Shown: positions 8,156 to 16,073, numbered from the stretch's first letter. The stretch is 64,000 nucleotides of DNA from Leuconostoc palmae (GCF_019656075.1 NZ_BPKZ01000004.1:62001-126000); one strand, 5' to 3'. Notes: generated by a model from the sequence alone, not told the origin. Made by a program: numbers and translations.

Positions 8156-8623
8156 ATGAGTTTAACAATTGAAGAAATACGTAATTTAATGAATGATTTA
8201 GAAAATAGTTCATTAAGAGAATTCCAAATATTAGATGGAGACTTTAGTTTACATCTTTCAAAGAATGAAAATGTCGCTACAGTTAGTCCGATTTCATCAC
8301 CAGCTGTTACTCCTACAATGGCGCCTAATGTGACTTCTGAAGTGGCCTCCACTGAACATCCATTAGCTAAACCTGTGAAACCAGGAAAAGAAATTGTAGC
8401 ACCGATGGTTGGAACTGTTTACTTGCAACCTAAGCCTGATGCACCTATGTTTAAATCAGTTGGTGATAAAGTTTCTGTTGGTGAAACAGTTGCTGTCATT
8501 GAGGCAATGAAATTGATGACAGAAATACACAGTGAAGTGTCTGGTACAATTTCCGAAATTCTTGTGGAAAATGAAGAAGTTGTAGATTACAATAAACCGT
8601 TATACTTAGTAACAGAAGATTAA
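8156..8623 (+). CDS. accB: Biotin carboxyl carrier protein of acetyl-CoA carboxylase
   Basis: Carries CO2 on biotin between the AccC and AccDA active sites. Lys119 in EAMKLM is the biotinylation site. A flexible linker rich in Ser, Pro, Val and Thr (about residues 43-66) joins the N-terminal helix to the biotinyl domain (about 78-155). Start and fabF stop are only 3 bases apart. There is no strong ribosome binding site, so translation is likely coupled to fabF. Confidence 0.95.
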   Translation: MSLTIEEIRNLMNDLENSSLREFQILDGDFSLHLSKNENVATVSPISSPAVTPTMAPNVTSEVASTEHPLAKPVKPGKEIVAPMVGTVYLQPKPDAPMFKSVGDKVSVGETVAVIEAMKLMTEIHSEVSGTISEILVENEEVVDYNKPLYLVTED

Positions 8624-8626
8624 AAT

Positions 8627-8640
8627 GCGGGTTTACCCGC
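8627..8640 (+). other. Intercistronic hairpin accB-fabZ2
   Basis: GCGGGT and ACCCGC form a GC-rich inverted repeat separated by TT, 3 bases after the accB stop, without a following T-run. Confidence 0.45.
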
Positions 8641-8654
8641 GTACATACCTGAAT

Positions 8655-8701
8655 AGGAGGAAATGCACGTAGCAGGACGCTATGTGTTTATAATAAAATG
8701 A
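8655..8701 (+). promoter_or_regulatory. Displaced Shine-Dalgarno, leader ORF and stem-loop before fabZ2
   Basis: AGGAGG (8655-8660) lies 37 bases before the ATG at 8698; no start codon is in frame in between. GCACGTAGC (8665-8673) and GCTATGTGT (8679-8687) form a 9-bp stem with two wobbles. A tiny ORF, MHVAGRYVFIIK, starts at 8663 and its TGA overlaps the fabZ2 ATG as ATGA. Either folding or coupling could deliver ribosomes. Confidence 0.6.
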
Positions 8702-9129
8702 CTGTATTGAACACACAACAAATTATGGAAATTATCCCTCACCGCTACCCAATGTTGATGTTAGACACTGTGGAAGAGCTGATTCCTGGTGAAAAAGCAG
8801 TAGCTTTTAAAAACATTTCAATTAATGAGGAAATATTTCAAGGACATTTTCCAGGCAATCCTACCTTTCCGGGTGCATTAACAGTTGAAGCACTAGCACA
8901 AACCGGTGCAGTGGCACTATTATCATTACCTGAGTATAAAGGCAAGACAGCATACTTTGGTGGTATTAAAAAGGCACGTTATCGTCAAATGGTTCGTCCA
9001 GGCGATCGTTTGCGTCTTGAGGTTACTATTGATCGCTTGCGCGGACCAATCGGAACAGGTAAAGGCATTGTTTGGATTGGTGACAAAAAAGCAACGACAG
9101 CTGAATTAACATTCATCATTGGAGATTAA
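8698..9129 (+). CDS. fabZ2: 3-hydroxyacyl-ACP dehydratase FabZ, second paralogue
   Basis: A 143-residue FabZ with PHRYP near the N-terminus and the catalytic GHFPGNPTFPGALTVEALAQ. It stands between accB and accC, the place of the main fabZ in streptococcal and lactobacillar operons, so it is probably the housekeeping dehydratase. It differs clearly from fabZ1 in the active-site tunnel (TFPGALTVEALAQTGA against VMPGVLIIESLAQAAS). accC starts 2 bases after its stop. Confidence 0.92.
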   Translation: MTVLNTQQIMEIIPHRYPMLMLDTVEELIPGEKAVAFKNISINEEIFQGHFPGNPTFPGALTVEALAQTGAVALLSLPEYKGKTAYFGGIKKARYRQMVRPGDRLRLEVTIDRLRGPIGTGKGIVWIGDKKATTAELTFIIGD

Positions 9130-9131
9130 TC

Positions 9132-10508
9132 GTGTTTAAAAAAGTATTGGTTGCAAACCGTGGCGAAATTGCGGTTCGTATTATCAGAACATTAAAAGAG
9201 ATGGGTATTGGATCAGTTGCGATATATTCAACAGCTGATAAAGATAGTTTACATGTTCAAATTGCTGATGAAGCAATTTGTGTTGGTGGACCAAAACCAA
9301 AAGATTCATATTTGAATATGAAAAATATATTGAGTGCGGCATTGCTATCAGGATCTGAAGCTATTCATCCAGGTTATGGTTTTTTAGCTGAAAATTCATT
9401 ATTTGCTGAAATGATTGGTGAGGTTGGAATTAAGTGGATTGGTCCTAGACCTGAAACGATTGACTTAATGGGAAATAAAGCTAACGCTCGTGAAGAAATG
9501 AGACGTGCTGGTGTACCTGTGATTCCTGGATCTGAAGGATTTATACGAAATTTTTCAGAAGCTAAAGAAGTTGCTGATCGTATTGGTTATCCATTATTAT
9601 TAAAGGCTGCTGCCGGTGGTGGTGGTAAAGGGATGCGTTTCGTTTACGGTGAAGATGAACTATCAGACAAGTTTGATGATGCTCAAAATGAAGCCCGCGC
9701 ATCATTTGGTGATGATCACATGTACATCGAAAAAGTGATGGAGCACGTCCGTCATATTGAGATGCAGTTATTACGAGATGAAAATGGCCATGTGATTTAT
9801 TTACCTGAGCGAAATTGTTCTCTACAACGCAATAATCAAAAAGTAATTGAAGAATCACCGGCAACAGGTATGACACCAGAAATGCGTGCTCATTTGGGTG
9901 ATATCTCTACACGTGCTGCTCAAGCGCTTAAGTATGTTAATACTGGTACAATTGAGTTTTTGCAAGATCGTGAAGGTAAGTTTTACTTCATGGAAATGAA
10001 CACGCGTATTCAGGTGGAACATCCTGTTTCTGAAATGGTGACAGGGTTAGATTTGGTGGAATTACAGGTCTTAGTTGCCGATGGACAAGATATTCCTGTT
10101 ACTCAAAATGAAATCGAAGTTCAAGGACATTCAATTGAAGTTCGTCTCACTTCTGAACAACCTGAAAAGAATTTTGCGCCAAGTGCAGGTAAAGTTGACT
10201 TTGTGTTCCTACCAACAGGTGGACCGGGTGTGAGAATTGATTCAGCATTATTTAATGGGGATAAAGTACAACCATTCTATGATTCGATGATTGGAAAACT
10301 TATTGTACATGCTGATGACAGAAAGCAAGCCATGGCAAAGATTCGCCGTATTGTGGACGAAACGGTTATTCGGGGTGTTGAAACTAGCCGTAGTTTCCAA
10401 AAAGCATTGCTACAAGATCCACAAGTTGAACGTGGTGAATTTGATACGCGTTACCTAGAAAGTGAATTTTTACCTAGATGGGTTGAAAGTTTGCCAGATA
10501 GTGAATAA
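9132..10508 (+). CDS. accC: Biotin carboxylase subunit of acetyl-CoA carboxylase
   Basis: ATP-grasp enzyme that carboxylates biotin on AccB. The N-terminal VLVANRGEIAVRIIRT, the glycine-rich ATP loop AAAGGGGKGMRFV, the QRNNQKVIEESP block and the catalytic MNTRIQVEHPVSEMVTG are all intact. It has 458 residues, a normal length. The start is GTG with TTGGAG upstream inside fabZ2. A 135-base gap with a hairpin separates it from accD. Confidence 0.96.
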   Translation: MFKKVLVANRGEIAVRIIRTLKEMGIGSVAIYSTADKDSLHVQIADEAICVGGPKPKDSYLNMKNILSAALLSGSEAIHPGYGFLAENSLFAEMIGEVGIKWIGPRPETIDLMGNKANAREEMRRAGVPVIPGSEGFIRNFSEAKEVADRIGYPLLLKAAAGGGGKGMRFVYGEDELSDKFDDAQNEARASFGDDHMYIEKVMEHVRHIEMQLLRDENGHVIYLPERNCSLQRNNQKVIEESPATGMTPEMRAHLGDISTRAAQALKYVNTGTIEFLQDREGKFYFMEMNTRIQVEHPVSEMVTGLDLVELQVLVADGQDIPVTQNEIEVQGHSIEVRLTSEQPEKNFAPSAGKVDFVFLPTGGPGVRIDSALFNGDKVQPFYDSMIGKLIVHADDRKQAMAKIRRIVDETVIRGVETSRSFQKALLQDPQVERGEFDTRYLESEFLPRWVESLPDSE

Positions 10509-10515
10509 AAAAATT

Positions 10516-10540
10516 ACCGCGTATGGTTCACATATGCGGT
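10516..10540 (+). other. Intercistronic hairpin accC-accD
   Basis: ACCGCGTATG and CATATGCGGT form a 10-bp stem with one wobble around GTTCA, 7 bases after the accC stop. No T-run follows. Confidence 0.5.
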
Positions 10541-10584
10541 ATTGTTGTCTTAATACTAACTATTATTAAGTTCTACGAGAATGA

Positions 10585-10660
10585 AAAGGAGATGTGTGTG
10601 CTTGGTTATTCAATTATTTTGGTAACCAGTTCGCCTGACTACAATGGATTTATACGATAA
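10585..10660 (+). promoter_or_regulatory. Displaced Shine-Dalgarno, upstream ORF and stem-loop before accD
   Basis: AAAAGGAG ends at 10591, 52 bases before the accD ATG at 10644. TTGGTTA (10602-10608) and TAACCAG (10623-10629) can pair. A short ORF in another frame can start at ATG 10592 or, better spaced, at GTG 10598. It ends at TAA 10658-10660, overlapping the accD start by 17 bases. In-frame TAA at 10623 rules out a longer AccD except for a CTG at 10635. Confidence 0.55.
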
Positions 10661-11483
10661 TCAAAAATCAACCTCTAAAATTAAACGGGATGCTTCTGTC
10701 AATGATCGCATACCAGATGGTCTATTTCTAGCTTGTCCCTACTGCGGGGTACAAATGTATAATAAACAATTAGGTGAACATCGTGTTTGTGCACACTGTG
10801 GTTATGGTTTTAGACTTCAAGCTCGAGAACGTGTTGCACTGTTGACACAATCATTTGAAGAAATGGATTCAGACATTGAAATAGTTGCACCTGATTTTCC
10901 AGGTTATGCTGATAAACTTGCTCGCGCAAAGTCACAAACCGAGTTGGGTGAGTCTGTTCTAACAGGTATCGCAACAATTGAAGATGCTAAAGTGGCACTT
11001 GGTATCATGGATTCCTATTTCATGATGGGGTCATTAGGATCAATGACTGGTGAAAAAATTACCCGTTTGTTTGAATATGCAACAGAAAAAAAATTGCCTG
11101 TTGTTTTGTTTACTGCTTCTGGTGGTGCTAGAATGCAAGAAGGCATCAATTCATTAATGCAGATGGCTAAAGTCTCTGCAGCTGTTGCTCAACATCAAGA
11201 AGCTGGGCTATTGTATCTTGTAGTACTGACCGATCCAACTACAGGTGGTGTGACAGCTAGTTTTGCTATGCAAGGAGATATCACTTTAGCAGAACCTCAT
11301 GCGTTAGTAGGATTTGCAGGTGCTAGAGTCATTGAATCTACGATTCATGAAAAATTACCAAAAGATTTTCAACGTGTTGAGACTTTACTTGAAAATGGTT
11401 TCGTTGACAAAATTGTGCCAAGACCAGAACTGGGGCATGTTATTAGTCAATTGGTAAAGTTACACTATAGAGCGGAGGCATAA
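10644..11483 (+). CDS. accD: Acetyl-CoA carboxylase carboxyltransferase subunit beta
   Basis: Transfers CO2 from biotin to acetyl-CoA together with AccA. A four-cysteine zinc ribbon (CPYC and CAHC, about residues 30-53) precedes the crotonase-like carboxyltransferase domain with [11 protein letters not shown] and [16 protein letters not shown]. The protein has 279 residues. accA starts after one base, so the two subunits should be made in equal amounts. Confidence 0.95.
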   Translation: MDLYDNQKSTSKIKRDASVNDRIPDGLFLACPYCGVQMYNKQLGEHRVCAHCGYGFRLQARERVALLTQSFEEMDSDIEIVAPDFPGYADKLARAKSQTELGESVLTGIATIEDAKVALGIMDSYFMMGSLGSMTGEKITRLFEYATEKKLPVVLFTASGGARMQEGINSLMQMAKVSAAVAQHQEAGLLYLVVLTDPTTGGVTASFAMQGDITLAEPHALVGFAGARVIESTIHEKLPKDFQRVETLLENGFVDKIVPRPELGHVISQLVKLHYRAEA

Positions 11484-11484
11484 C

Positions 11485-12285
11485 ATGGCAGTTAATATTG
11501 GCTTAAAACTTTTTAAACACGAACCCACACCTGCTGAAGTAGTTAAAAAATCACGTGAAGATCGTTTTTTTGCTCGAGAAATCATTGATGGTGTCTTTAA
11601 TGATTTTATTGAGTTTCATGGTGATCGTCAAAGCGGGGATGATATGTCTGTTATTGGTGGTATCGCGACATTGAATGACAAACCAGTCACTGTTATTGTA
11701 ATTGATAAAGGGACTGATATTCATGATAAGTTAAGCAAACGCAATGGTTCGCCAGAACCTTGGGGATATCGAAAAGCTCAAAGGTTGATGCAACAAGCTA
11801 ACAAATTTCATCGTCCTATTGTGACATTTATTAATACGCCTGGTGCTTTCCCTGGCAAAACTGCTGAAGTACAAGGGCAAGGTGAAGCGATTGCTAAGTC
11901 TATCTTAGAATCTATGAAACTGGCGGTTCCAATGATTTCTATCATATACGGTGAAGGTGGATCTGGCGGAGCATTAGCTTTGGCCACAACTGATCAAGTT
12001 TGGATGTTTCAAAACGCAACTTATTCAATTTTGTCTCCGGAAGGATTTGCTTCTATCCTATGGAAAGACAGTAAGCGTTCTGAAGAGGCAGCAGCAGTTA
12101 TGGGGCTTACCCCAAAAGATTTGTTAGAAAAAAATGTTATTGAGTATGTTATACCAGAATCACGCAATCATCCACGTGTGTTTAATTTAATTCGCAAGAA
12201 ACTGGATGATGAATTTTCACTCTTAAATGAATTGTCTCCAGAAGAGTTGATTCAAAAGCGTCGTGCACGTTTTAGAGCTTTTTAA
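11485..12285 (+). CDS. accA: Acetyl-CoA carboxylase carboxyltransferase subunit alpha
   Basis: Partner of AccD. The family blocks FHGDRQSGDD, TPGAFPGKTAEVQGQGEAIA and GEGGSGGALALA are present, and the Gram-positive form of 266 residues lacks the long N-terminal extension of proteobacterial AccA. GCGGAGG lies 6 bases before the ATG. This is the last gene of the fab operon. No terminator follows, and the predicted ssrA promoter starts within a few bases of its stop. Confidence 0.96.
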   Translation: MAVNIGLKLFKHEPTPAEVVKKSREDRFFAREIIDGVFNDFIEFHGDRQSGDDMSVIGGIATLNDKPVTVIVIDKGTDIHDKLSKRNGSPEPWGYRKAQRLMQQANKFHRPIVTFINTPGAFPGKTAEVQGQGEAIAKSILESMKLAVPMISIIYGEGGSGGALALATTDQVWMFQNATYSILSPEGFASILWKDSKRSEEAAAVMGLTPKDLLEKNVIEYVIPESRNHPRVFNLIRKKLDDEFSLLNELSPEELIQKRRARFRAF

Positions 12286-12287
12286 TG

Positions 12288-12296
12288 TGTTATAAT
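12288..12296 (+). promoter_or_regulatory. Extended -10 promoter for ssrA
   Basis: TGTTATAAT is a perfect extended -10 directly after accA. No good -35 is visible. The predicted transcript starts about 45 bases before the mature tmRNA 5' end, which RNase P would then create. Confidence 0.6.
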
Positions 12297-12347
12297 AGTC
12301 ATTGACTTAGGTTAATGATTTTTTTATTGCTTAAAGTCATAATACTT

Positions 12348-12702
12348 GGGGTCGTTTTTGGAATTCGACAGGTTATTTAGGGCATTGACTGCGTTTCGCC
12401 ATCCGGGCGTTAAAACGGGCAGAAATTTTAACTGCAAAAAACGAAAACTCTTTCGCAATCGCTGCTTAAAAACCAGTGACGCGTAACTTAACTTTGGTAG
12501 CTGACGTCTAAGGTTAGGTCATAAAAGGTCAGATCGCTTGTATTATTAAATCTGGATAATGCAAGTTAAAATTTCAGATTTGTATTTTGTGTGAGCCGTG
12601 TGTTGTGGCGTTTCAAAATATGAATTTTAAATGACAATACTATAAGCGTAGATGTTGATGTACCGGGTGGCCTGGACAGGGGTTCAACTCCCCTCGACTC
12701 CA
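12348..12702 (+). ncRNA. ssrA: Transfer-messenger RNA (tmRNA)
   Basis: Rescues stalled ribosomes and tags the nascent peptide. The 5' end GGGGTCG pairs with CGACTCC at the 3' end (one G-U), the 5' half continues with the conserved TTTTTGGAATTCGACAGG, and the 3' end has a TTCAACT T-loop. The tag frame runs from GCA at 12434 to TAA at 12467-12469 and encodes AKNENSFAIAA. The 3' CCA is not encoded; the genome continues CTA. Confidence 0.96.
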
Positions 12703-12715
12703 CTAATCATTTCAT

Positions 12716-12760
12716 GGCGTTGCATAAGGTTTTAAAAAGCCTAATGTAGCGCCTTTTCTT
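12716..12760 (+). terminator. Terminator of ssrA
   Basis: A long imperfect hairpin with GGCG/CGCC base, GCAT/ATGT middle and AGG/CCT top, followed by TTTTCTT. Confidence 0.8.
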
Positions 12761-13151
12761 ATGAAAAAGATTTCATTAGATTGCATGGGATTTCAGGAAA
12801 AATAACACAAAATTTAAACGGATGATTGATTGAGATGGCGGCGTTTAAGCGGTTTTTTATTTGTCTAAATGATACAAAATAGCACACAAACCAAAATATG
12901 GTAAATATGTAAAATATATGCGAAAATAACTGTATATATACAGTATAATATTCATAGATAATCATGTTGTTTAACGAGTGAACTATGACGACCCAATGAA
13001 CTAATAGACAGATACTAAGAAAATACTTTACAGGACGCAATGACATTACAGATTGTTTATATGAATTATCTAGTGAGTTAACTAACAAAATTTGATTTGA
13101 ATAGCAAAAATATGATATATTTATCTTAATTAAACGTAGACGGTTGGGCGT
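12761..13151 (+). other. Gene-free stretch after ssrA
   Basis: About 390 bases without a convincing gene. Only an AT-rich open frame on the minus strand (to 12759) is seen, with no ribosome binding site and an implausible composition rich in Ile, Phe, Tyr and Ser. The site after tmRNA is a classic integration spot, but I see no integrase remnant and no repeat of the ssrA 3' end. Confidence 0.5.
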
Positions 13152-13200
13152 AAGCTTCAAGAATAGTTAGTCGGGGAACTAACTGTTTTTGGAGCTTTTT
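13152..13200 (+). terminator. Long hairpin with T-run just before the antiporter gene
   Basis: AAGCTTCAAGAATAGTTAG (13152-13170) pairs along 19 positions with 13179-13197, using a few G-U pairs, around an 8-base TCGGGGAA loop. TTT follows and the antiporter ribosome binding site starts 9 bases later. It is a terminator or attenuator in the leader of that gene. Confidence 0.65.
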
Positions 13201-13217
13201 AATTGTTAGGAGAAATA

Positions 13218-14180
13218 ATGGACTATCTATTAATTTTGTTGTTGGTTGTCGTTACGGTTATTTTTGGAAAGGTAGGTAGATGGTTTGGATTGTCAGAAGT
13301 AGTTGGGCAATTATTAGCAGGTATTGTTTTAGGAACTAGTCTATTGAATATTGTACAACCAAGTAATTTAATACATTTGAGTGCTGAGATAGGCATCTTT
13401 TTATTAATGTTTCACTCAGGGCTAGAGTCTGATTTAAAAGAAATGAAAAAACATATCAAAGCGTCGACACTTATTGCGATGATGGGAGTGTTATTACCTG
13501 CAATTGCTTTTCCTATCTCATTTTTGATGATCGGATACAGTTTACAAGTTTCTGTATTTGCAGGTATTGTTTTCTCGGCAACTTCTATTTCAATAACTTT
13601 AGCTGTGCTATCTGAACAAGACAAATTAGCTACCCCAACGGGAGCAATCATACTTTCAGCAGCTGTTTTGGATGACATTATAGCTCTTATTGCAGTAACA
13701 TTATTCTCTATATTTGTTGGTGTAGAAACGTTTCGCTTGACTAGCTTACTACCTTTGTTTGCATTTTTATTTGGAATGTTTGTCAGAAAGTTTGATGTGT
13801 CTCACCAGGTTGCTACTATAAGTACAAAATTAGGTAAGTGGTTTTTCTACCCCATTTTTTTTGGATCTATTGCACTAGAATTAGTGGTTCAAGGATTAAA
13901 TAATAAAGTAGGTTTAATACTAATAGTGAGTATTTTGGCTATCTTTACAAAGTTTTTTGGTTCATATATTGGTGCAAGATTAGCGGGAATAGGTGTTCAT
14001 ATTGCAAGTGCAATCGGAGCTGGTATGATTTCTAGAGGTGAGATGGCTCTAGTTGTTATTCAAATAGGGATATCATCACATATTATTAATGATAATATTT
14101 CAGCAGAGTTTATTGTTACCGTGATTATTTCAACGATGGTAGCACCGATAATTATGAAACCGTTGTTTAACAAGATCTGA
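13218..14180 (+). CDS. CPA2-type monovalent cation:proton antiporter
   Basis: A very hydrophobic 320-residue membrane protein of the Kef/NapA-like sodium/proton exchanger family. N-terminal helix WFGLSEVVGQLLAGIVLG, the FHSGLE motif near residue 78, AAVLDDIIALI with the paired Asp of the transport site near residue 155, and the late SRGEMALVVIQIG block are typical. It is shorter than the usual 380-400 residues. AGGAGA lies 6 bases before the ATG. The ion carried cannot be read from sequence. Confidence 0.85.
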   Translation: MDYLLILLLVVVTVIFGKVGRWFGLSEVVGQLLAGIVLGTSLLNIVQPSNLIHLSAEIGIFLLMFHSGLESDLKEMKKHIKASTLIAMMGVLLPAIAFPISFLMIGYSLQVSVFAGIVFSATSISITLAVLSEQDKLATPTGAIILSAAVLDDIIALIAVTLFSIFVGVETFRLTSLLPLFAFLFGMFVRKFDVSHQVATISTKLGKWFFYPIFFGSIALELVVQGLNNKVGLILIVSILAIFTKFFGSYIGARLAGIGVHIASAIGAGMISRGEMALVVIQIGISSHIINDNISAEFIVTVIISTMVAPIIMKPLFNKI

Positions 14181-14260
14181 TCTATTGATTTATATGAGGT
14201 ATGGACTGATTCAATTAAGATATCCAGTATCATAATAACCGTATTGTTTTTTGTTTACAC

Positions 14261-14301
14261 TAAAAAAAATCCCGTTCTCCATGTCTTGGAGAGCGAGATT
14301 T
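14261..14301 (-). terminator. Terminator of the minus-strand VOC gene
   Basis: Read on the minus strand, a 14-position stem with one mismatch around a 7-base loop is followed by a run of eight T. It starts at the intact downstream stop codon of the interrupted VOC frame. Confidence 0.8.
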
Positions 14302-14704
14302 AGGGATACAAAATGCTGTTTTTAAAAACGCCGTCTCCCCAAATTTCCCTTTCTGATAAATGCGTTTCAATCAATTCAATAAGTTGTTGGTTCACTAGAA
14401 TCATGGCACATTGCTAGCCAGCAAAGGGTTCATATAAGGGCATAACAATTTGTTTACCTTGTAAGGCTTTTTGGATGTTAGAAACTTTAAAAGCACCATG
14501 AGACTCTGTTTGGATTTTGACATTTAAACTTGATGATGGTCCAAATGCATGTAACTGTATTGGCAAAGATAAGTCATTAAGAATGTCAAAAGTATACATA
14601 TCAAAAAGTGGACTATATCTTGTTTGCTCATTATCTTTAATTTCCATTAATGGTACGGGCTTTCCGATATGATGAAATGATAGAGTTAGGTTTGCATTGT
14701 TCAT
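14300..14704 (-). pseudogene. VOC (glyoxalase-like) protein interrupted by an in-frame amber codon
   Basis: The first 96 codons begin like a VOC-fold protein with FHHIGKPV and end at TAG (14414-14416) after YEPFAG. The same frame continues without another stop for 37 codons as QCAMILVNQQLIELIETHLSE and on to TAA at 14300, right at the terminator. NQQLIELIE matches the C-terminal Glu-bearing strand of VOC domains. One base change, for example TAT or CAG to TAG, explains it. The first part alone would lack the last strand. No strong ribosome binding site is visible. A sequencing error or amber suppression is possible. Confidence 0.7.
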
Positions 14705-14846
14705 AGGGTTTATCTTTTTTGTGTATAGTTTAACTAGTTATTGGATGCGTAAAGTGACATTGATTAATCTTATTTTATATATTATTTATTATATAGTATG
14801 AATTCTTTATTTAAATCATATTATTGATTATACTGTTGGCAAACCA

Positions 14847-15368
14847 TTAACTTAATTTTCTATTGGTCATTATATGTAATTTCGTCTTAAAATTTTTAAT
14901 TGCTGATTGTTTCAATAGGAAATAGGTTACAATAATTTGTACAATTAAACTAGCAATCATTTTAAATAATCTAGTGCTTAATAAGGCTGTATAATTTAAG
15001 TGATAAACATATGCAATTAGATGTGTGTTTATAAAGAAACTGATGCCTACCACGACAACGACATTGACAACAATGATTTTCCATAATGTTAGCTTTTGTA
15101 AAATGCCGTATGTTGCGCCAGCTAAAAGAGCTGGAATAATAAATAAAATAGAGAACGTTCCATGTCCCATGATTGTGAAAGCTAATAGATTAGCGATTAC
15201 AGCAGTTAATATTGTTAGTCTAATGCCGTACAAATAACCGCAAATAATAAGTGCAATAAAGCCTAAATTCACACTAGCAAATGATGGACCAATACTGATC
15301 TTGCCTAAAATGATATTTAGCGCAACTAATACTGCAGTACTTGAAATATGATAAACAGTAAATTTCAT
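14847..15368 (-). CDS. ECF transporter S component (folate/vitamin type)
   Basis: A 173-residue membrane protein with about six helices. The start SSTAVLVALNIILGKISIG and the central GYLYGIRLTILTAVIANLLAF and LLAGATYGIL resemble substrate-binding S components of energy-coupling factor vitamin transporters such as FolT. The ATPase and T subunits are not in the window, which is normal for group II ECF systems. I chose ATG 15368 with AAAGG upstream; the frame stays open to 15404, but that covers an operator. A divergent tetR gene probably controls it. The substrate is unknown. Confidence 0.65.
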   Translation of the reverse strand: MKFTVYHISSTAVLVALNIILGKISIGPSFASVNLGFIALIICGYLYGIRLTILTAVIANLLAFTIMGHGTFSILFIIPALLAGATYGILQKLTLWKIIVVNVVVVVGISFFINTHLIAYVYHLNYTALLSTRLFKMIASLIVQIIVTYFLLKQSAIKNFKTKLHIMTNRKLS

Positions 15369-15387
15369 AAATAATACCTTTCTTAAA

Positions 15388-15448
15388 AATGACACGTATG
15401 TCATTAATTAAATATAATTGTACTATAAAATGACACATGTGTCATTTT
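15388..15448. promoter_or_regulatory. Two TetR-type operators between divergent genes
   Basis: AATGACA/TGTCATT arms around CGTA at 15388-15405, and a perfect 22-bp palindrome with half AAAATGACACA at 15427-15448. Centres are 41 bp apart, four helical turns. TATAAA (15424-15429) overlaps the second site. They lie between the ECF S-component gene and the TetR-family gene. Confidence 0.8.
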
Positions 15449-15467
15449 TGTTTTAAGGAGAACCTAT

Positions 15468-16073
15468 ATGATTAAAACAAATGTAAGTAACAAAAGTGAA
15501 TCTAAAAGACTAGCGATTTTAAATGGTGCGCGAAAAGTTTTTTCAAAAAAAGGATTTTTATCCGTATCAATGCAGGATATTATTGATGAGTGTCACATTA
15601 GTCGTGGTGGTATTTATCTGTACTTTAATTCAGTAGACGAACTTTTTTTTGAAACGATTACACAGAGATCTGTACGTCAGTTTGATGAGATTAGACTAGC
15701 AATACAAGATAATCCGCCTTTTAATGAACTGTTAGAGGACTACTTAATGGAACATAAAAAAAGGTTAATCAATCATATCAATAATGACTGCTCGTTATTA
15801 CGAGCAATGTATGAATATTCTTTCACACACAATTCTGATACTGACAAAAAATTAAAGCAAAAACAAATAAATGCTACAAGAGCAACTGTTAGGTCGGTAT
15901 TAGATGTCGGTGTGCAACAAAACCAAGTAAGTAGTGAGAAAGTAAAATTAATTTCTGACAATTTTATGTTACTTATTGAAGGTATGAGTATTTTGACTTT
16001 AACTGGTAATTTGAAAGAAAAGCAAATTGATGAACAGTTTGACATGTTTTATAAAGAAATTATTCATTTATAA
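15468..16073 (+). CDS. TetR/AcrR-family transcriptional regulator
   Basis: A 201-residue repressor. The N-terminal helix-turn-helix covers about residues 16-62 (LNGARKVFSKKGFLSVSMQDIIDECHISRGGIYLYF); the rest is a helical ligand domain. It is transcribed away from the ECF S-component gene, and two AATGACA palindromes lie in the shared 100-base gap, one of them on its own -10. It therefore most likely represses both itself and the transporter gene. AAGGAG precedes the ATG. The ligand is unknown. Confidence 0.88.
   Translation: MIKTNVSNKSESKRLAILNGARKVFSKKGFLSVSMQDIIDECHISRGGIYLYFNSVDELFFETITQRSVRQFDEIRLAIQDNPPFNELLEDYLMEHKKRLINHINNDCSLLRAMYEYSFTHNSDTDKKLKQKQINATRATVRSVLDVGVQQNQVSSEKVKLISDNFMLLIEGMSILTLTGNLKEKQIDEQFDMFYKEIIHL

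Noticed and set aside
9562-9876. 104-codon minus-strand frame inside accC
   Set aside because: His- and Leu-rich shadow of the accC coding strand with no start signal.
12695-13150. Possible prophage or island attachment site at the ssrA 3' end
   Set aside because: No integrase, no direct repeat of the ssrA end and no foreign genes follow; the antiporter gene looks native.
12759-13160. 133-codon open frame on the minus strand after ssrA
   Set aside because: No ribosome binding site, no recognisable family and the amino acid mix of AT-rich non-coding DNA; it also overlaps the ssrA terminator and the long hairpin.
13203-13217. TTG at 13203 as start of the antiporter
   Set aside because: It lies before the AGGAGA ribosome binding site that serves ATG 13218.
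13218-14180. Antiporter as a truncated pseudogene
   Set aside because: Shorter than usual, but the start, stop and the key motifs are in order and no similarity continues past the stop.
15369-15404. Longer ECF S-component start at 15404
   Set aside because: The extra codons cover one operator palindrome and have no ribosome binding site, while ATG 15368 has AAAGG at good distance.
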